From the NCBI GenBank assembly GCA_016703325.1, contig JADJCH010000014.1:25063-89062 (forward strand): a stretch of DNA of 64,000 nucleotides, given 5' to 3'. Under the pieces are notes generated by a model. It saw nothing but the letters and a program-made list of their open reading frames with translations. It made no database searches and was not told the origin of the DNA. The position numbers and the translations under genes are program-made. Of this stretch, positions 12,914 through 21,140 are shown piece by piece; the stretch's first letter is position 1; each line of letters begins with the position of its first letter. The DNA is from Burkholderiales bacterium. Its GTDB lineage: Bacteria; Pseudomonadota; Gammaproteobacteria; Burkholderiales; Burkholderiaceae_C.

Positions 12914-14206
12914 ATGTCCGACGTTCCGGTCCCGCCGCCTCCTGCCGCGTCCGCCACGCCAGCCGCTCCGGGTCGTACCCCTGAGGTGCGGCCATCCGCG
13001 CCGCTGCCGTTGGAGGATGCCGGCCCCTCCTCCTGGCTGGACAGCCTGCTGGCCGATCCGCCGCAGCCCGCTGCATCGTCCGAAGGTGCAGGCCTGCGTT
13101 GGCCTGCCTGGCGTGCACGTGCCGACGAGGCCACCGATTCCCGCCACCTCACGCCCTCCGGGCTGGAGCGACCGCGCCTGCAGGCCCGGGTCCGCTCGGA
13201 TTGGCTGGAGGTGTGCCAGGGCGGCCTGCTGCTGCGCACCGTGCTGCTGGTGCACGGGGTCTTCGGCCTCGGCATGGCGCTGGGCTCGCCCGGCCTGGCG
13301 GACTGGCTGTTCAACCTTTCCTTCGCCACGCTGGGCTTGTTGCCGGCCACCCTGGCCTGGCTGGCCGGATTGTGCGCGGCCCGGCAGATCTGGGGCCTGT
13401 GGCCGGCCTGGGCGCAATGGGGGGGTGTGGGGGCCTGGGGCGCCGCCTGCGCGTTGGCAGGGCAGGGGCTTTTGATGCTGTTCAGCCGCCGGCTGGGTGA
13501 CGATGCGGGCGCGGCCCTGCCCACCTTGGCCTGGCTGGCGGTGGGTCTGATCGGCACGCTGCTGGCCACGGTGGTGCTGTACTGGCTGCACCTGCGCCAG
13601 CGCCTGCGGTTGCCGGCAGCCACCCAGGCCCGGCTGGCAGAGTTGCAGTCGCGCATCCGGCCGCACTTCCTCTTCAACGCCCTCAACAGCGCGATTGCGC
13701 TGGTGCGGGTGGATCCGCATCGGGCCGAAGAGGTGCTGGAGGACCTGTCTGAGCTCTTCCGGGCCGCACTGGCCGATGCGGGTGAGCAGGTGTCGCTGGG
13801 CGAGGAGATCGAACTCGCGCGGCGCTACCTGGCCATCGAGCAGGTGCGCTTCGGTCGGCGCATGCGGGTGCATTGGGCCCTGGACGGAGCGGCCGCACCG
13901 GCACGGGTGCCATCCCTGCTGTTGCAGCCGCTGGTGGAGAACGCGGTGCGCCACGGCGTTGAACCTGCCGATCGAGGCGGGGACCTGCACATCCGGACCC
14001 AGGTGCACCGGGGTCAGGTGCTGATCTCGATCACCAACACCCTGCCGCAGGGGCCGACCCGCCGGGGGCAGGGCATGGCGCTGCACAACGTGCGCGAACG
14101 CCTGTTCCTGCTGCACGATGTGACGATGCGCTTCGAGGCCGGCGAGATCGAAGGCGGCCGGTACCGGGTGCGCATCGCCGTGCCGCTGCAGTCCGCGCAG
14201 GCCTGA
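12914..14206 (+). CDS. algZ: AlgZ/FimS-like sensor histidine kinase (LytS/YehU class)
   Basis: This is an inner-membrane sensor kinase of the class paired with LytTR regulators. The 430 residues start with a Pro- and Ala-rich, probably disordered tail of about 110 residues, then four hydrophobic segments (about 105-225), then the phospho-acceptor motif RPHFLFNALNS with His251, and a C-terminal ATPase domain with LLLQPLVENAVRHGVEP and a Gly-rich GQGMALHNVRERL loop. It has no recognisable periplasmic sensor domain. The response regulator begins 12 bases after its stop. In P. aeruginosa the equivalent pair controls alginate and type IV pili. The long N-terminal tail is unusual. Confidence 0.88.
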   Translation: MSDVPVPPPPAASATPAAPGRTPEVRPSAPLPLEDAGPSSWLDSLLADPPQPAASSEGAGLRWPAWRARADEATDSRHLTPSGLERPRLQARVRSDWLEVCQGGLLLRTVLLVHGVFGLGMALGSPGLADWLFNLSFATLGLLPATLAWLAGLCAARQIWGLWPAWAQWGGVGAWGAACALAGQGLLMLFSRRLGDDAGAALPTLAWLAVGLIGTLLATVVLYWLHLRQRLRLPAATQARLAELQSRIRPHFLFNALNSAIALVRVDPHRAEEVLEDLSELFRAALADAGEQVSLGEEIELARRYLAIEQVRFGRRMRVHWALDGAAAPARVPSLLLQPLVENAVRHGVEPADRGGDLHIRTQVHRGQVLISITNTLPQGPTRRGQGMALHNVRERLFLLHDVTMRFEAGEIEGGRYRVRIAVPLQSAQA

Positions 14207-14218
14207 GAAGGAGGGCTT

Positions 14219-15115
14219 GTGGAGCCACTGCGGGTGTTGATCGTCGACGACGAGGAACTGGCCCGGCTGCGCCTGCGCAGCCTGCTGGCCGACTGCATCA
14301 GCCCGCCCGGTCGCTTGGTGGGCGAGGCGGCCCATGCGGCCCAGGCGCTGCAGTGGCTGTCCCAGCAGCGCGCCGACCTGCTGCTGCTGGACATCCACAT
14401 GCCGGGTCTGGACGGCATGCAGCTGGCCCGCCGCCTGCAGCAGACCTCACCCCGGCCGGCGGTGGTCTTTGTCACCGCTCATGCGGAACATGCGCTGCAG
14501 GCCTTTGAGGTTCAGGCCATCGACTACCTCACCAAGCCGGTGCGCCGCGCCCGCCTGCAGGAGGCGTTGGCCCGGGCGGCCGCCTGGCTCGAGCGTGACC
14601 GGGGAAGCGTGCAGCCTGCTGCTGCCCCATGGGCTGCGTCGGCCGGGGCGACGGTCGCAGGGCCGGTGGCTTCCCGGTCGGCGATGGAACCGGTGGAATC
14701 CGCGGGGGCACCGGTGCTGGTCGTCACCGATCGCGGCGAACGCGTGCGCGTCCCGTTGTCCGAGGTGCTCTACCTCAAGGCGGAGCAGAAGTACGTCACC
14801 CTGCGCACCGCCCGGCGCAGCTGGTTGCTGGACGACTCGCTGGCCGAGCTGGAAGCCCGCCTGGAAGGCCAGCCCTTCGTGCGCATCCATCGCAACGCCC
14901 TGGTGGCGCTGCATGCGGTGCAGTCCCTGGAGCGCCACCGCGGGGCGGAGCCGGCGCCTACGGGGTTCGACGCCGATGCCCCGGCCACCGATTTCGGCGC
15001 CGAGGGCCCGTCAGAGGCTGGTGGCTGGGCGGTGCACATCGCCGCGACCGGCGAGTGGCTGGCCGTGTCGCGGCGCCAGCTGGCGCAGGTGCGCAGCGCG
15101 CTGGATCGGCTCTGA
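14219..15115 (+). CDS. algR: AlgR-like LytTR response regulator
   Basis: The 298-residue regulator has an N-terminal receiver domain with acidic residues in LIVDDEELA, the phosphorylation site Asp58 in LLLLDIHMPG and the Lys of DYLTKPVRR. A linker of about 55 residues follows, then a C-terminal LytTR DNA-binding domain (LSEVLYLKAEQKYVTLRT, then FVRIHRNALVAL). The start is the GTG at 14219 behind an AAGGAGGG ribosome site. The LytTR domain carries an extra Glu/Pro-rich stretch (about 245-270) before its last strand. A repeat matching its expected DNA site type is described at the pilE promoter in this window. Confidence 0.88.
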   Translation: MEPLRVLIVDDEELARLRLRSLLADCISPPGRLVGEAAHAAQALQWLSQQRADLLLLDIHMPGLDGMQLARRLQQTSPRPAVVFVTAHAEHALQAFEVQAIDYLTKPVRRARLQEALARAAAWLERDRGSVQPAAAPWAASAGATVAGPVASRSAMEPVESAGAPVLVVTDRGERVRVPLSEVLYLKAEQKYVTLRTARRSWLLDDSLAELEARLEGQPFVRIHRNALVALHAVQSLERHRGAEPAPTGFDADAPATDFGAEGPSEAGGWAVHIAATGEWLAVSRRQLAQVRSALDRL

Positions 15116-15550
15116 GCTGCTGCGTCGCCGGCGCAGGTGGCCGCCGGGTTTGAAGAATCCAGGTGTGACCAGACGAATGAGATTGCAGCCTGGTCGGCGC
15201 ATCTTGTAAGCAATTCAGTCGCGGTCGACCGGATCCCGGCTTCGCAATACTTCACGAATGGCGGGTCTCGGAGGGTGCGCCTCTCTGGGAAAACCGCCCA
15301 TTCCCGACCGACCCGGGCCGGCAGTGAAAAAGTACAACCTGACACGGCAGGGCTGCCGGGTGCAGGCATCCTTCATCCATCGAATCCATCGATCTGCATG
15401 CAACAGGCCGGAAGCTTGATTTCTCCGGCCCTGGGGAAGCCTTTTCGCCGATTTCCACCAGAAGTTTCGATGAGGATTTTCGGGTTTCTCTGAAAGTACT
15501 GATTCGATGTCTTTTTTTCGGTTTTTTTGGGTATCACAAAGGGGAATTCC
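15116..15550. other. Gene-free gap of 435 bases before the lipoprotein pair
   Basis: No convincing gene is seen here. Compared with its neighbours the second half is visibly richer in A and T, with two T runs near 15510-15530, and would be the natural place for the promoter of the lipoprotein gene at 15551. The ribosome site AAAGGGG lies at about 15538-15544. In P. aeruginosa hemC follows algR; it is absent here. Short open frames on both strands have no recognisable features. Confidence 0.6.
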
Positions 15551-17257
15551 ATGACGGACATGAAATTGCGCTGGTTTGCGTTGTCACTGATGACGCTGGC
15601 GATCACGGGCTGCGGGGGTGGTTCGGGAACCGCCGACGAAGCCGAACTGGACATGACCGACGAAGAGATCGCCGCGGCCGTGGCGGACGGGACGATGACC
15701 GCTGCTGCCGCCGCGCGTTATGCCCGCACCTTGAACGTGGTGGTGAGTGGCAATGGCCAGGTCAGCAGCAGCCCGGCCGGCATCCAGTGCGGAGCCGGGG
15801 CGTCGGACTGCAGCGAAACCTACCGTCGGCGCAGCAAGGTGGCCCTCACCGCGAAGGCCACTGCAGGCGCAGCGTTCACCGGATGGTCGGGCGCCTGCAG
15901 CGGCAGCGCTCCCACCTGCACCGTCGATGTCAGGGGCAGCCGGACCGTGTCCGCCAACTTCTCCGGGGATCCCGCGCCCAGCCCCACGCCTGCTCCGACG
16001 CCGAGCCCATCTCCCTCTCCCAGCCCGACGCCTGCGCCGACCCCGGCGCCGACGCCTGCCCCAACCCCCGCACCCACGCCGGCGCCCACACCGGCACCTA
16101 CACCCGCTCCCACCCCTGCACCGACCCCAGCCCCCGCCCCGGCGACCGCCAACCTGTGCGACGGCCTGGTCACCGACAAGGTGGCCCATCCGATGGGAAC
16201 GGTGACCAAGCCGGCACTGCTGGGCAGCTACACCGACCCGCAGTTCAAGACCACCATCCGTCGCGTCACCGACGCGAAGGCTCAGTTCGGCGCCAGTTAT
16301 GCCAAGCCGGTGTATTCGACGATGCCGGCCTGGAACGTCGATGAAACCTATCTGATCCTGTATGTTCCCGGCAGCGGCCATAAACTGTTCAACGGCAAGA
16401 CTTATGCCTTCATCCGCAACCTGAGCATCAGCCCGGCGGATATTGAACATGTGTACTGGTCTGGTACCGATCCGGATGCGCTGTATTTCCCCAGCGGTTC
16501 AACCCTGAAGTTGTATCGGCCCAGCAGCAATACCACCGAGACGGTGAAAACGTTCACATCCTCGGTGAGTTTTGGCGGGGACCCGATTTATGGGGATTGG
16601 GCGTCCAAGGTGTACGGTTTCCAGGGCGGCAGCAGCGGCATTCTGTACAACGTGGACAGCGGGGTGCAGACCAACGGTGCGGGCAGCGGCACGCCGCGGG
16701 TGTCGGCATCGGGCCAGTTGTATGTGCAGGGCAAGAACGTCTACAGCGTGGCGGGCAACACCCTGCAGCGCACGATGACGCTCGACACCGGCGAGCACGG
16801 GGCCATCGGCAAGCTGGCCAACGGGCAGGACTTCTGGGCGGCAACGCAGTTCGACCTGTCGGGCAGCCGCAACGGCAACCTGATCGTCTACAACCTCACC
16901 ACCGGTGTGGAGACGGCGGTGATCGGCCAGTCCAACGGCTGGGGATATCCGCGCACGGGCACCCACGTGTCGGCCCACGCGATCAAGAACCCGGGCTGGG
17001 TGGCGGTGTCCATGACGGGCAACCCCTCCGGGCAGGGCTACCTGGACCAGGAGATCGCCCTGGCCAACGTCAACACCGGTGTGGTCTGCCGGGTGGCGCA
17101 CCACCGCTCCTACGGGCAGGAAGGGACCATCGGCTACTGGGCCGAACCTCACGTCAACATCAGCCCCAGTGGCACGCGGATGATCTACGCCTCCGACTGG
17201 AACAACGGTTCGACGGTGGACACCTACGTGGTCGAGCTGCCCAGCTACAAGCCTTGA
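15551..17257 (+). CDS. Predicted beta-propeller lipoprotein with InlB-like repeat and Pro-Thr linker
   Basis: I do not recognise a named function. The 568 residues begin with a lipoprotein signal peptide, lipobox AITGC with Cys21, followed by Gly (no inner-membrane retention signal), so it is probably outer-membrane anchored. Residues about 48-125 resemble the InlB-like bacterial repeat (GWSGACSG, then SANFSGDP). A rigid linker of repeated Pro-Thr-Pro-Ala units spans about 128-190. The last 380 residues have TolB-like blade motifs such as PAWNVDETYLILYVPG and HVNISPSGTRMIYASDW and look like a beta-propeller. The ATG at 15551 is behind a good ribosome site. The C-terminal domain is closely repeated in the next gene. 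Confidence 0.72.
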   Translation: MTDMKLRWFALSLMTLAITGCGGGSGTADEAELDMTDEEIAAAVADGTMTAAAAARYARTLNVVVSGNGQVSSSPAGIQCGAGASDCSETYRRRSKVALTAKATAGAAFTGWSGACSGSAPTCTVDVRGSRTVSANFSGDPAPSPTPAPTPSPSPSPSPTPAPTPAPTPAPTPAPTPAPTPAPTPAPTPAPTPAPAPATANLCDGLVTDKVAHPMGTVTKPALLGSYTDPQFKTTIRRVTDAKAQFGASYAKPVYSTMPAWNVDETYLILYVPGSGHKLFNGKTYAFIRNLSISPADIEHVYWSGTDPDALYFPSGSTLKLYRPSSNTTETVKTFTSSVSFGGDPIYGDWASKVYGFQGGSSGILYNVDSGVQTNGAGSGTPRVSASGQLYVQGKNVYSVAGNTLQRTMTLDTGEHGAIGKLANGQDFWAATQFDLSGSRNGNLIVYNLTTGVETAVIGQSNGWGYPRTGTHVSAHAIKNPGWVAVSMTGNPSGQGYLDQEIALANVNTGVVCRVAHHRSYGQEGTIGYWAEPHVNISPSGTRMIYASDWNNGSTVDTYVVELPSYKP

Positions 17258-17419
17258 ACGCAAACCTGCAGCATCGGTGCATTTCGTGCGACTTTGGACC
17301 GGGATGCACCGTTGCTGTCTGGATCGTCATCTTCGGGCCGGCCGGAGCGAGGCACAGTTCTCGCTGGCCGGCCGATTTTTGAGTGGGGCCAGGCCACTGT
17401 CACGCATGGGAGTCTCTCG
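17258..17419 (+). other. Spacer between the lipoprotein paralogues, with terminator
   Basis: The 162-base spacer holds an intrinsic-terminator-like hairpin (17335-17380) and then about 40 bases up to the next start. The second paralogue may therefore have its own promoter after the hairpin, or depend on read-through. Confidence 0.5.
17335..17380 (+). terminator. Intrinsic terminator after the first lipoprotein gene
   Basis: GGGCCGGCC and AGCGAG on the left arm pair with CTCGCT and GGCCGGCC on the right, with a two-base bulge and an 8-base loop. The hairpin is followed by five T residues (17376-17380). Confidence 0.75.
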
Positions 17420-18706
17420 ATGAAGCTTGGAAACGGTTGCACGACACGCATGCGCCTGCGCCGCCTGTCACTGCTGATGGCTGCTGTGATGGCGGTCAGC
17501 GCCTGCGGCGGTGGGGGTGGATCTTCAGCAGAAGCGCCGGCTCCCGGGCCGTCGCCGGCGCCTGCGCCCTTCCCGACGGTGGATCCGAGCAACCTGTGCG
17601 AGAACCTGGTGCAGGATCAGGCGGCGCATCCGATGACGGCGGTGACCAAGCCGACTCTGCTGGGCAGCTACACCGACCCGAACTTCCTGACCACCGTTCG
17701 CCGCATCACCGATGCGAAGGCGCAGTTCAATGCCGACTACGCGAAGCCGGTGTACTCGACGATGCCTGCCTGGAATGCGGATGAAACCTACCTGATCCTG
17801 TATGTGCCGGGGCAAGGCCACAAGCTGTTCAACGGCAAGACCTACGCCTTCATCCGCAACCTGGAGATCGACACCGCGGACATCGAGCATGTCTACTGGT
17901 CGTCCACCGACCCGGACCTGCTGTACTACCCCAACGGCCGTGCACTGATGGTGTACCACCCGAGCACCGACCAGTCCGAGACGCTGAAGACCTTCTCCGC
18001 CACGGACGTCAGCTTCGGTGGTGACCCGATCTATGGCGACTGGTCGTCCAACCTGTTCGGGTTCCAGTCCAACTCCGGACCCTTGCTGTGGTGGCGTACG
18101 TCGGGCGCGTTGGTCAACGGCCCGACCGGCACTGGCGCGCCGCAGATTTCGTCGTCCGGCGCCTACTACGTGTTCGGCCAGAACCTCTATGACACATCGA
18201 CCAACGCGCTGGTTCGGGCGATGACGATCAACGCCACCGAACACGGCGCCACCGGTCGGCTGGCCAATGGCGACGACATCTGGGTGTCCACGCAGTTTGA
18301 CCTGCCCGACGGCAGCAACGGCAACCTGATCGTCGAAAACCTGCGCACCGGCGCGGTCACGACGGTGATCGGTGAAGCCAACGGCTGGGACTACCCGCGG
18401 GTGGGCACCCATGTGTCGGCCCATGCGGTCAAGAACCCGGGTTGGGTGGCGGTGTCGATGACGGGCAACACCGAAGGGACCGACTACCTGGACCGTGAGA
18501 TCGCCCTGGCCAACGTCAACACCGGAGTGGTCTGCCGGGTGGCGCACCACCGCTCCTATGGACAGGAAGGGAACATCGTCTACTGGGCCGAGCCGCATGT
18601 GAACATCAGCCCCAGCGGCACGCGCATGATCTTCGCCTCCGACTGGAACAACGGCTCCACCGTGGACACCTACGTGGTCGAACTGCCCAGCTACCAGCAA
18701 CCCTGA
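17420..18706 (+). CDS. Predicted beta-propeller lipoprotein, tandem paralogue
   Basis: This 428-residue protein is a shorter copy of the preceding gene. It has a lipoprotein signal with lipobox VSAC (Cys29) followed by five Gly, then a short Pro-Ala linker, and then goes straight to the propeller-like domain; the InlB-like repeat and the long linker are missing. The domain shares long identical runs with its neighbour, for example KPVYSTMPAWN, GHKLFNGKTYAFIRNL, GDPIYGDW and NVNTGVVCRVAHHRSYGQEG. The ATG at 17420 follows a GGGAG site; an in-frame ATG ten codons later would also leave a full signal peptide. A tandem duplication followed by loss or gain of the N-terminal module is the simplest explanation. 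Function unknown. Confidence 0.72.
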   Translation: MKLGNGCTTRMRLRRLSLLMAAVMAVSACGGGGGSSAEAPAPGPSPAPAPFPTVDPSNLCENLVQDQAAHPMTAVTKPTLLGSYTDPNFLTTVRRITDAKAQFNADYAKPVYSTMPAWNADETYLILYVPGQGHKLFNGKTYAFIRNLEIDTADIEHVYWSSTDPDLLYYPNGRALMVYHPSTDQSETLKTFSATDVSFGGDPIYGDWSSNLFGFQSNSGPLLWWRTSGALVNGPTGTGAPQISSSGAYYVFGQNLYDTSTNALVRAMTINATEHGATGRLANGDDIWVSTQFDLPDGSNGNLIVENLRTGAVTTVIGEANGWDYPRVGTHVSAHAVKNPGWVAVSMTGNTEGTDYLDREIALANVNTGVVCRVAHHRSYGQEGNIVYWAEPHVNISPSGTRMIFASDWNNGSTVDTYVVELPSYQQP

Positions 18707-18828
18707 CAGGTTGTCCCCTGAATGTTCGTGTTGGCGTCCACTCGTCAGGTTGGACCTGAAGCCGCTCGCGTGCCACCACCTCGAACGACACCCCGGGTTC
18801 AAGCGGACCTCAGCGGAACTACACGGGC

Positions 18829-18864
18829 AAAAAAAAGCCCCAGAGCATTGATTCTCTAGGGCTT
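18829..18864 (-). terminator. Intrinsic terminator of the tRNA-Ala transcript
   Basis: Read on the minus strand, a 9-bp stem (GCCCTAGAG with CTCTGGGGC, one G-U pair) and an 8-base loop are followed by eight T residues. It lies 34 bases past the tRNA 3' end. Confidence 0.9.
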
Positions 18865-18897
18865 TCGGTGCCAAGCGGCGCTTGGCGGTGTCTCTTG

Positions 18898-18973
<76 letters not shown>

Positions 18974-19027
18974 ACGCGAGGGTCGCAATGATAGCAGAGA
19001 AAATCCGGGCGGATCGATCTTGTGGGT

Positions 19028-19753
19028 TCAGCCGCGGCGGGCTCGGGCGCGGTCGAGGGCGGCCTGGATCACGGCGCGTTTGCGGTCCACCTCGGCGGGG
19101 GTGTTGGCCTGGGTGCGTTCTTTCAGGTGGTCCAGCTTGTGGCGGGCTTTGGCTTCCAGCCGTTCGCCGTGCTCGGCCTTCAGGCGCTGTTGCCGGGCCT
19201 GGCGGGTGGTGTAGCGCTGCCGGGCGGCGTCGGCGTCTGTGCGGCTCCAGGCCTGCCAGCCGCTGCGGCCCGGGGTGACGCTGGCCACTTCGATGCAGTC
19301 CACCGGGCAGGCCGGCAGGCACAGTTCGCAGCCGGTGCATTGGGCTTCGATGACGCTGTGCATGTGTTTAGGGGCACCGACGATGCAGTCCACCGGGCAG
19401 GCCTGGATGCACAGGGTGCAGCCGATGCACCAGGCCTCGTCGATCCAGACGATGCTGCGTTCGGACTCGCTGCCGCAGGTGGGATCCAGTGCGGTGGCGG
19501 CCTGGCCAGTCAGCCGGGCCAGCCGTTCGATGCCTTCCTGGCCGCCGGGCGGGCAGCGGTTGATGGCCGCTTCGCCCGCGGCGATGGCCTGGGCGTAGGC
19601 ACGGCAGTCGTCGTAGCCGCAGCGGGTGCACTGGGTCTGAGGCAGTTCGGCGTCGATGAGATCGATCGGCGCTGTCTGCCTCCGCAGGCTGTCGCCCGCG
19701 GGCGAAGGGCGCGATGGCTTCGCAGGATCGGTGTCGGTGACGGATGGATTCAA
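19028..19753 (-). CDS. rsxB: RnfB-like ferredoxin (electron transport complex subunit B)
   Basis: The 241-residue iron-sulfur protein has an N-terminal 4Fe-4S motif (CTRCGYDDCRAYA, about residue 43, with a further Cys in INRCPPGG) and two ferredoxin clusters (CIGCTLCIQACPVDC, about 108, and CTGCELCLPACPVDC, about 138), then a basic, Arg- and Gln-rich tail. It has no N-terminal membrane helix, unlike RnfB of complete Rnf complexes, and no other rnf genes are in the window. It is probably a soluble electron carrier; partners are unknown. Its ATG overlaps the stop of the thioesterase gene by four bases. Confidence 0.85.
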   Translation of the reverse strand: MNPSVTDTDPAKPSRPSPAGDSLRRQTAPIDLIDAELPQTQCTRCGYDDCRAYAQAIAAGEAAINRCPPGGQEGIERLARLTGQAATALDPTCGSESERSIVWIDEAWCIGCTLCIQACPVDCIVGAPKHMHSVIEAQCTGCELCLPACPVDCIEVASVTPGRSGWQAWSRTDADAARQRYTTRQARQQRLKAEHGERLEAKARHKLDHLKERTQANTPAEVDRKRAVIQAALDRARARRG

Positions 19754-20319
19754 GAGTCGGGGTCGAAGATGACGCAGGTGGAGCTGGCGTGTGCGTAGAG
19801 CGTGCCGTCCGGACCGATCAATTGTCCGTCGGCCGAGGCGATGCGATTGCCCACATGGACGGTGGTGCCGATGGCCCGCACCAGGGGGACCTGGTCGGTG
19901 AGCGGTCGCACACAGTTCACCTTGAACTCCACCGTCCGGTAGACCTTGCCTTGGGGCAACGTCGTGTGCACAGCGCAGGCGACCGCCGAATCCAGCAGGG
20001 TGGCGATCCAGCCGCCATGCACCGAACCCAGCGGGTTGTAGTGCTCAAACAGCGGGCGGCCCTGATAGACGGCACGGCCGAAGCTGGCTTCAACCAGCAG
20101 GAACTTGAGCGTGTGGGAAATTGGCGGCTGGGGGATTTCTCCGGTGAACATGGCCTCGAAGGCGCCCAGGCCGCTGCGGCTCATGAACTGCTCCGGCGCG
20201 CACAGACCAGGGCCGCGCAGGCGGGTGCGCAGAACGGCCTCTCGTTTGAGCCAGCGGTCCAGGGTGAGGGACTGGTCGGCAGGAGTGAGCGGTTCAGGGT
20301 CACGGTGCTGAGGTGTCAT
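19750..20319 (-). CDS. PaaI-family hotdog thioesterase
   Basis: The 189-residue protein has the PaaI/YdiI hotdog thioesterase layout: a substrate and dimer region NPLGSVHGGWIATLLDSAVA with the catalytic Asp, then KVYRTVEFKVNCVRPL and GTTVHVGNRIASADGQLIGPDG. It should hydrolyse acyl-CoA thioesters; the acyl group cannot be told. The N-terminal 60 residues are longer than in the minimal family. It is translationally coupled to the RnfB-like gene (ATGA). The gap from 20320 to 20439 upstream holds no gene. Confidence 0.85.
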   Translation of the reverse strand: MTPQHRDPEPLTPADQSLTLDRWLKREAVLRTRLRGPGLCAPEQFMSRSGLGAFEAMFTGEIPQPPISHTLKFLLVEASFGRAVYQGRPLFEHYNPLGSVHGGWIATLLDSAVACAVHTTLPQGKVYRTVEFKVNCVRPLTDQVPLVRAIGTTVHVGNRIASADGQLIGPDGTLYAHASSTCVIFDPDS

Positions 20320-20439
20320 GGGATTGACTCGCGGTACATCAGGATTTCGTCAGTGCACGGTGCATTGACTGCGAAACCGCAGGGTACTTCCATGGGTATG
20401 AATGGCAATCCCCCATTCGAGTTAGGGCTAACTGCGACA

Positions 20440-21015
20440 TCAGGTGCCGGCAAGTCCGCTCAACACCAGGACCCCCAGCACGGCAAACACCGCCGCGGCA
20501 ATGCGGTGCACCACCTGCAGCGGCACGAAGCGGGTAGCTCGTTCGCCCAGCAGCACCGCGGGTACGTTGGCGATCATCATGCCGAGTGTGGTGCCGGCGG
20601 TAACTGTGACCAGCGCGTGGTATTTGGCGGCCAGCATCACCGTGGCGATCTGGGTCTTGTCGCCCATCTCGGCCAGAAAAAACGCCGCCACGGTCAGGCC
20701 GAACACGCCCCAGCGGCCGGTACCGCCGCCTTCGACTTCATCGGCCTTGTCCGGGATCAACATCCACACCGCCACGGCCAGGAAGGAGGCGCCGAGGATC
20801 CAGCGCATCCACTGGGGGTCGATCTGCCGGGTCAGCCAGTCGCCCAGGGCCGCAGCGCCGGCATGGTTGGCCAGCGTGGCCACCAGGATGCCGAGCACGA
20901 TGGGGATGGGTTTGCGGAAGCGGGCGGCCAGCAGCAGGGCCAGCAATTGGGTCTTGTCGCCGATTTCGCCGAGGGCGACGACGCCGGTGGACACGGCGAA
21001 GGCTTCGAAGGACAT
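20440..21015 (-). CDS. GDT1/TMEM165 family cation transporter (UPF0016)
   Basis: The 191-residue membrane protein is built of two inverted halves, each with the family signature EXGDKT: ALGEIGDKTQLLALLLA (about residue 15) and FFLAEMGDKTQIATVMLA (about 119). About six hydrophobic segments are visible. Family members exchange Ca2+ or Mn2+ for protons, and bacterial relatives such as MneA export manganese. The leader (21016-21140) shows no recognisable manganese riboswitch. ATG at 21015 gives the normal start. It lies downstream of tgpA on the same strand with 125 bases between. Confidence 0.88.
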   Translation of the reverse strand: MSFEAFAVSTGVVALGEIGDKTQLLALLLAARFRKPIPIVLGILVATLANHAGAAALGDWLTRQIDPQWMRWILGASFLAVAVWMLIPDKADEVEGGGTGRWGVFGLTVAAFFLAEMGDKTQIATVMLAAKYHALVTVTAGTTLGMMIANVPAVLLGERATRFVPLQVVHRIAAAVFAVLGVLVLSGLAGT

Positions 21016-21140
21016 GGGAACGCAGCGCGGGGAAGTCGGCCGGTGCAGGGGCCTGGCCCATTGGGCGGGTGCTGTCACCGGGCGCTGCAGTGTACCGACC
21101 TCCGCCGCCGGTGCAGACACGCTGGTGCAGACTGGCGCCG

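Noticed and set aside
15973..16140. Short repeats that might suggest a CRISPR array
   Set aside because: The unit is 12 bases without unique spacers and encodes an in-frame Pro-Thr-Pro-Ala linker of a lipoprotein.
21016..21140. Possible manganese riboswitch (yybP-ykoY type) upstream of the GDT1-family gene
   Set aside because: I looked for the conserved loop sequences on the minus strand and did not find them.
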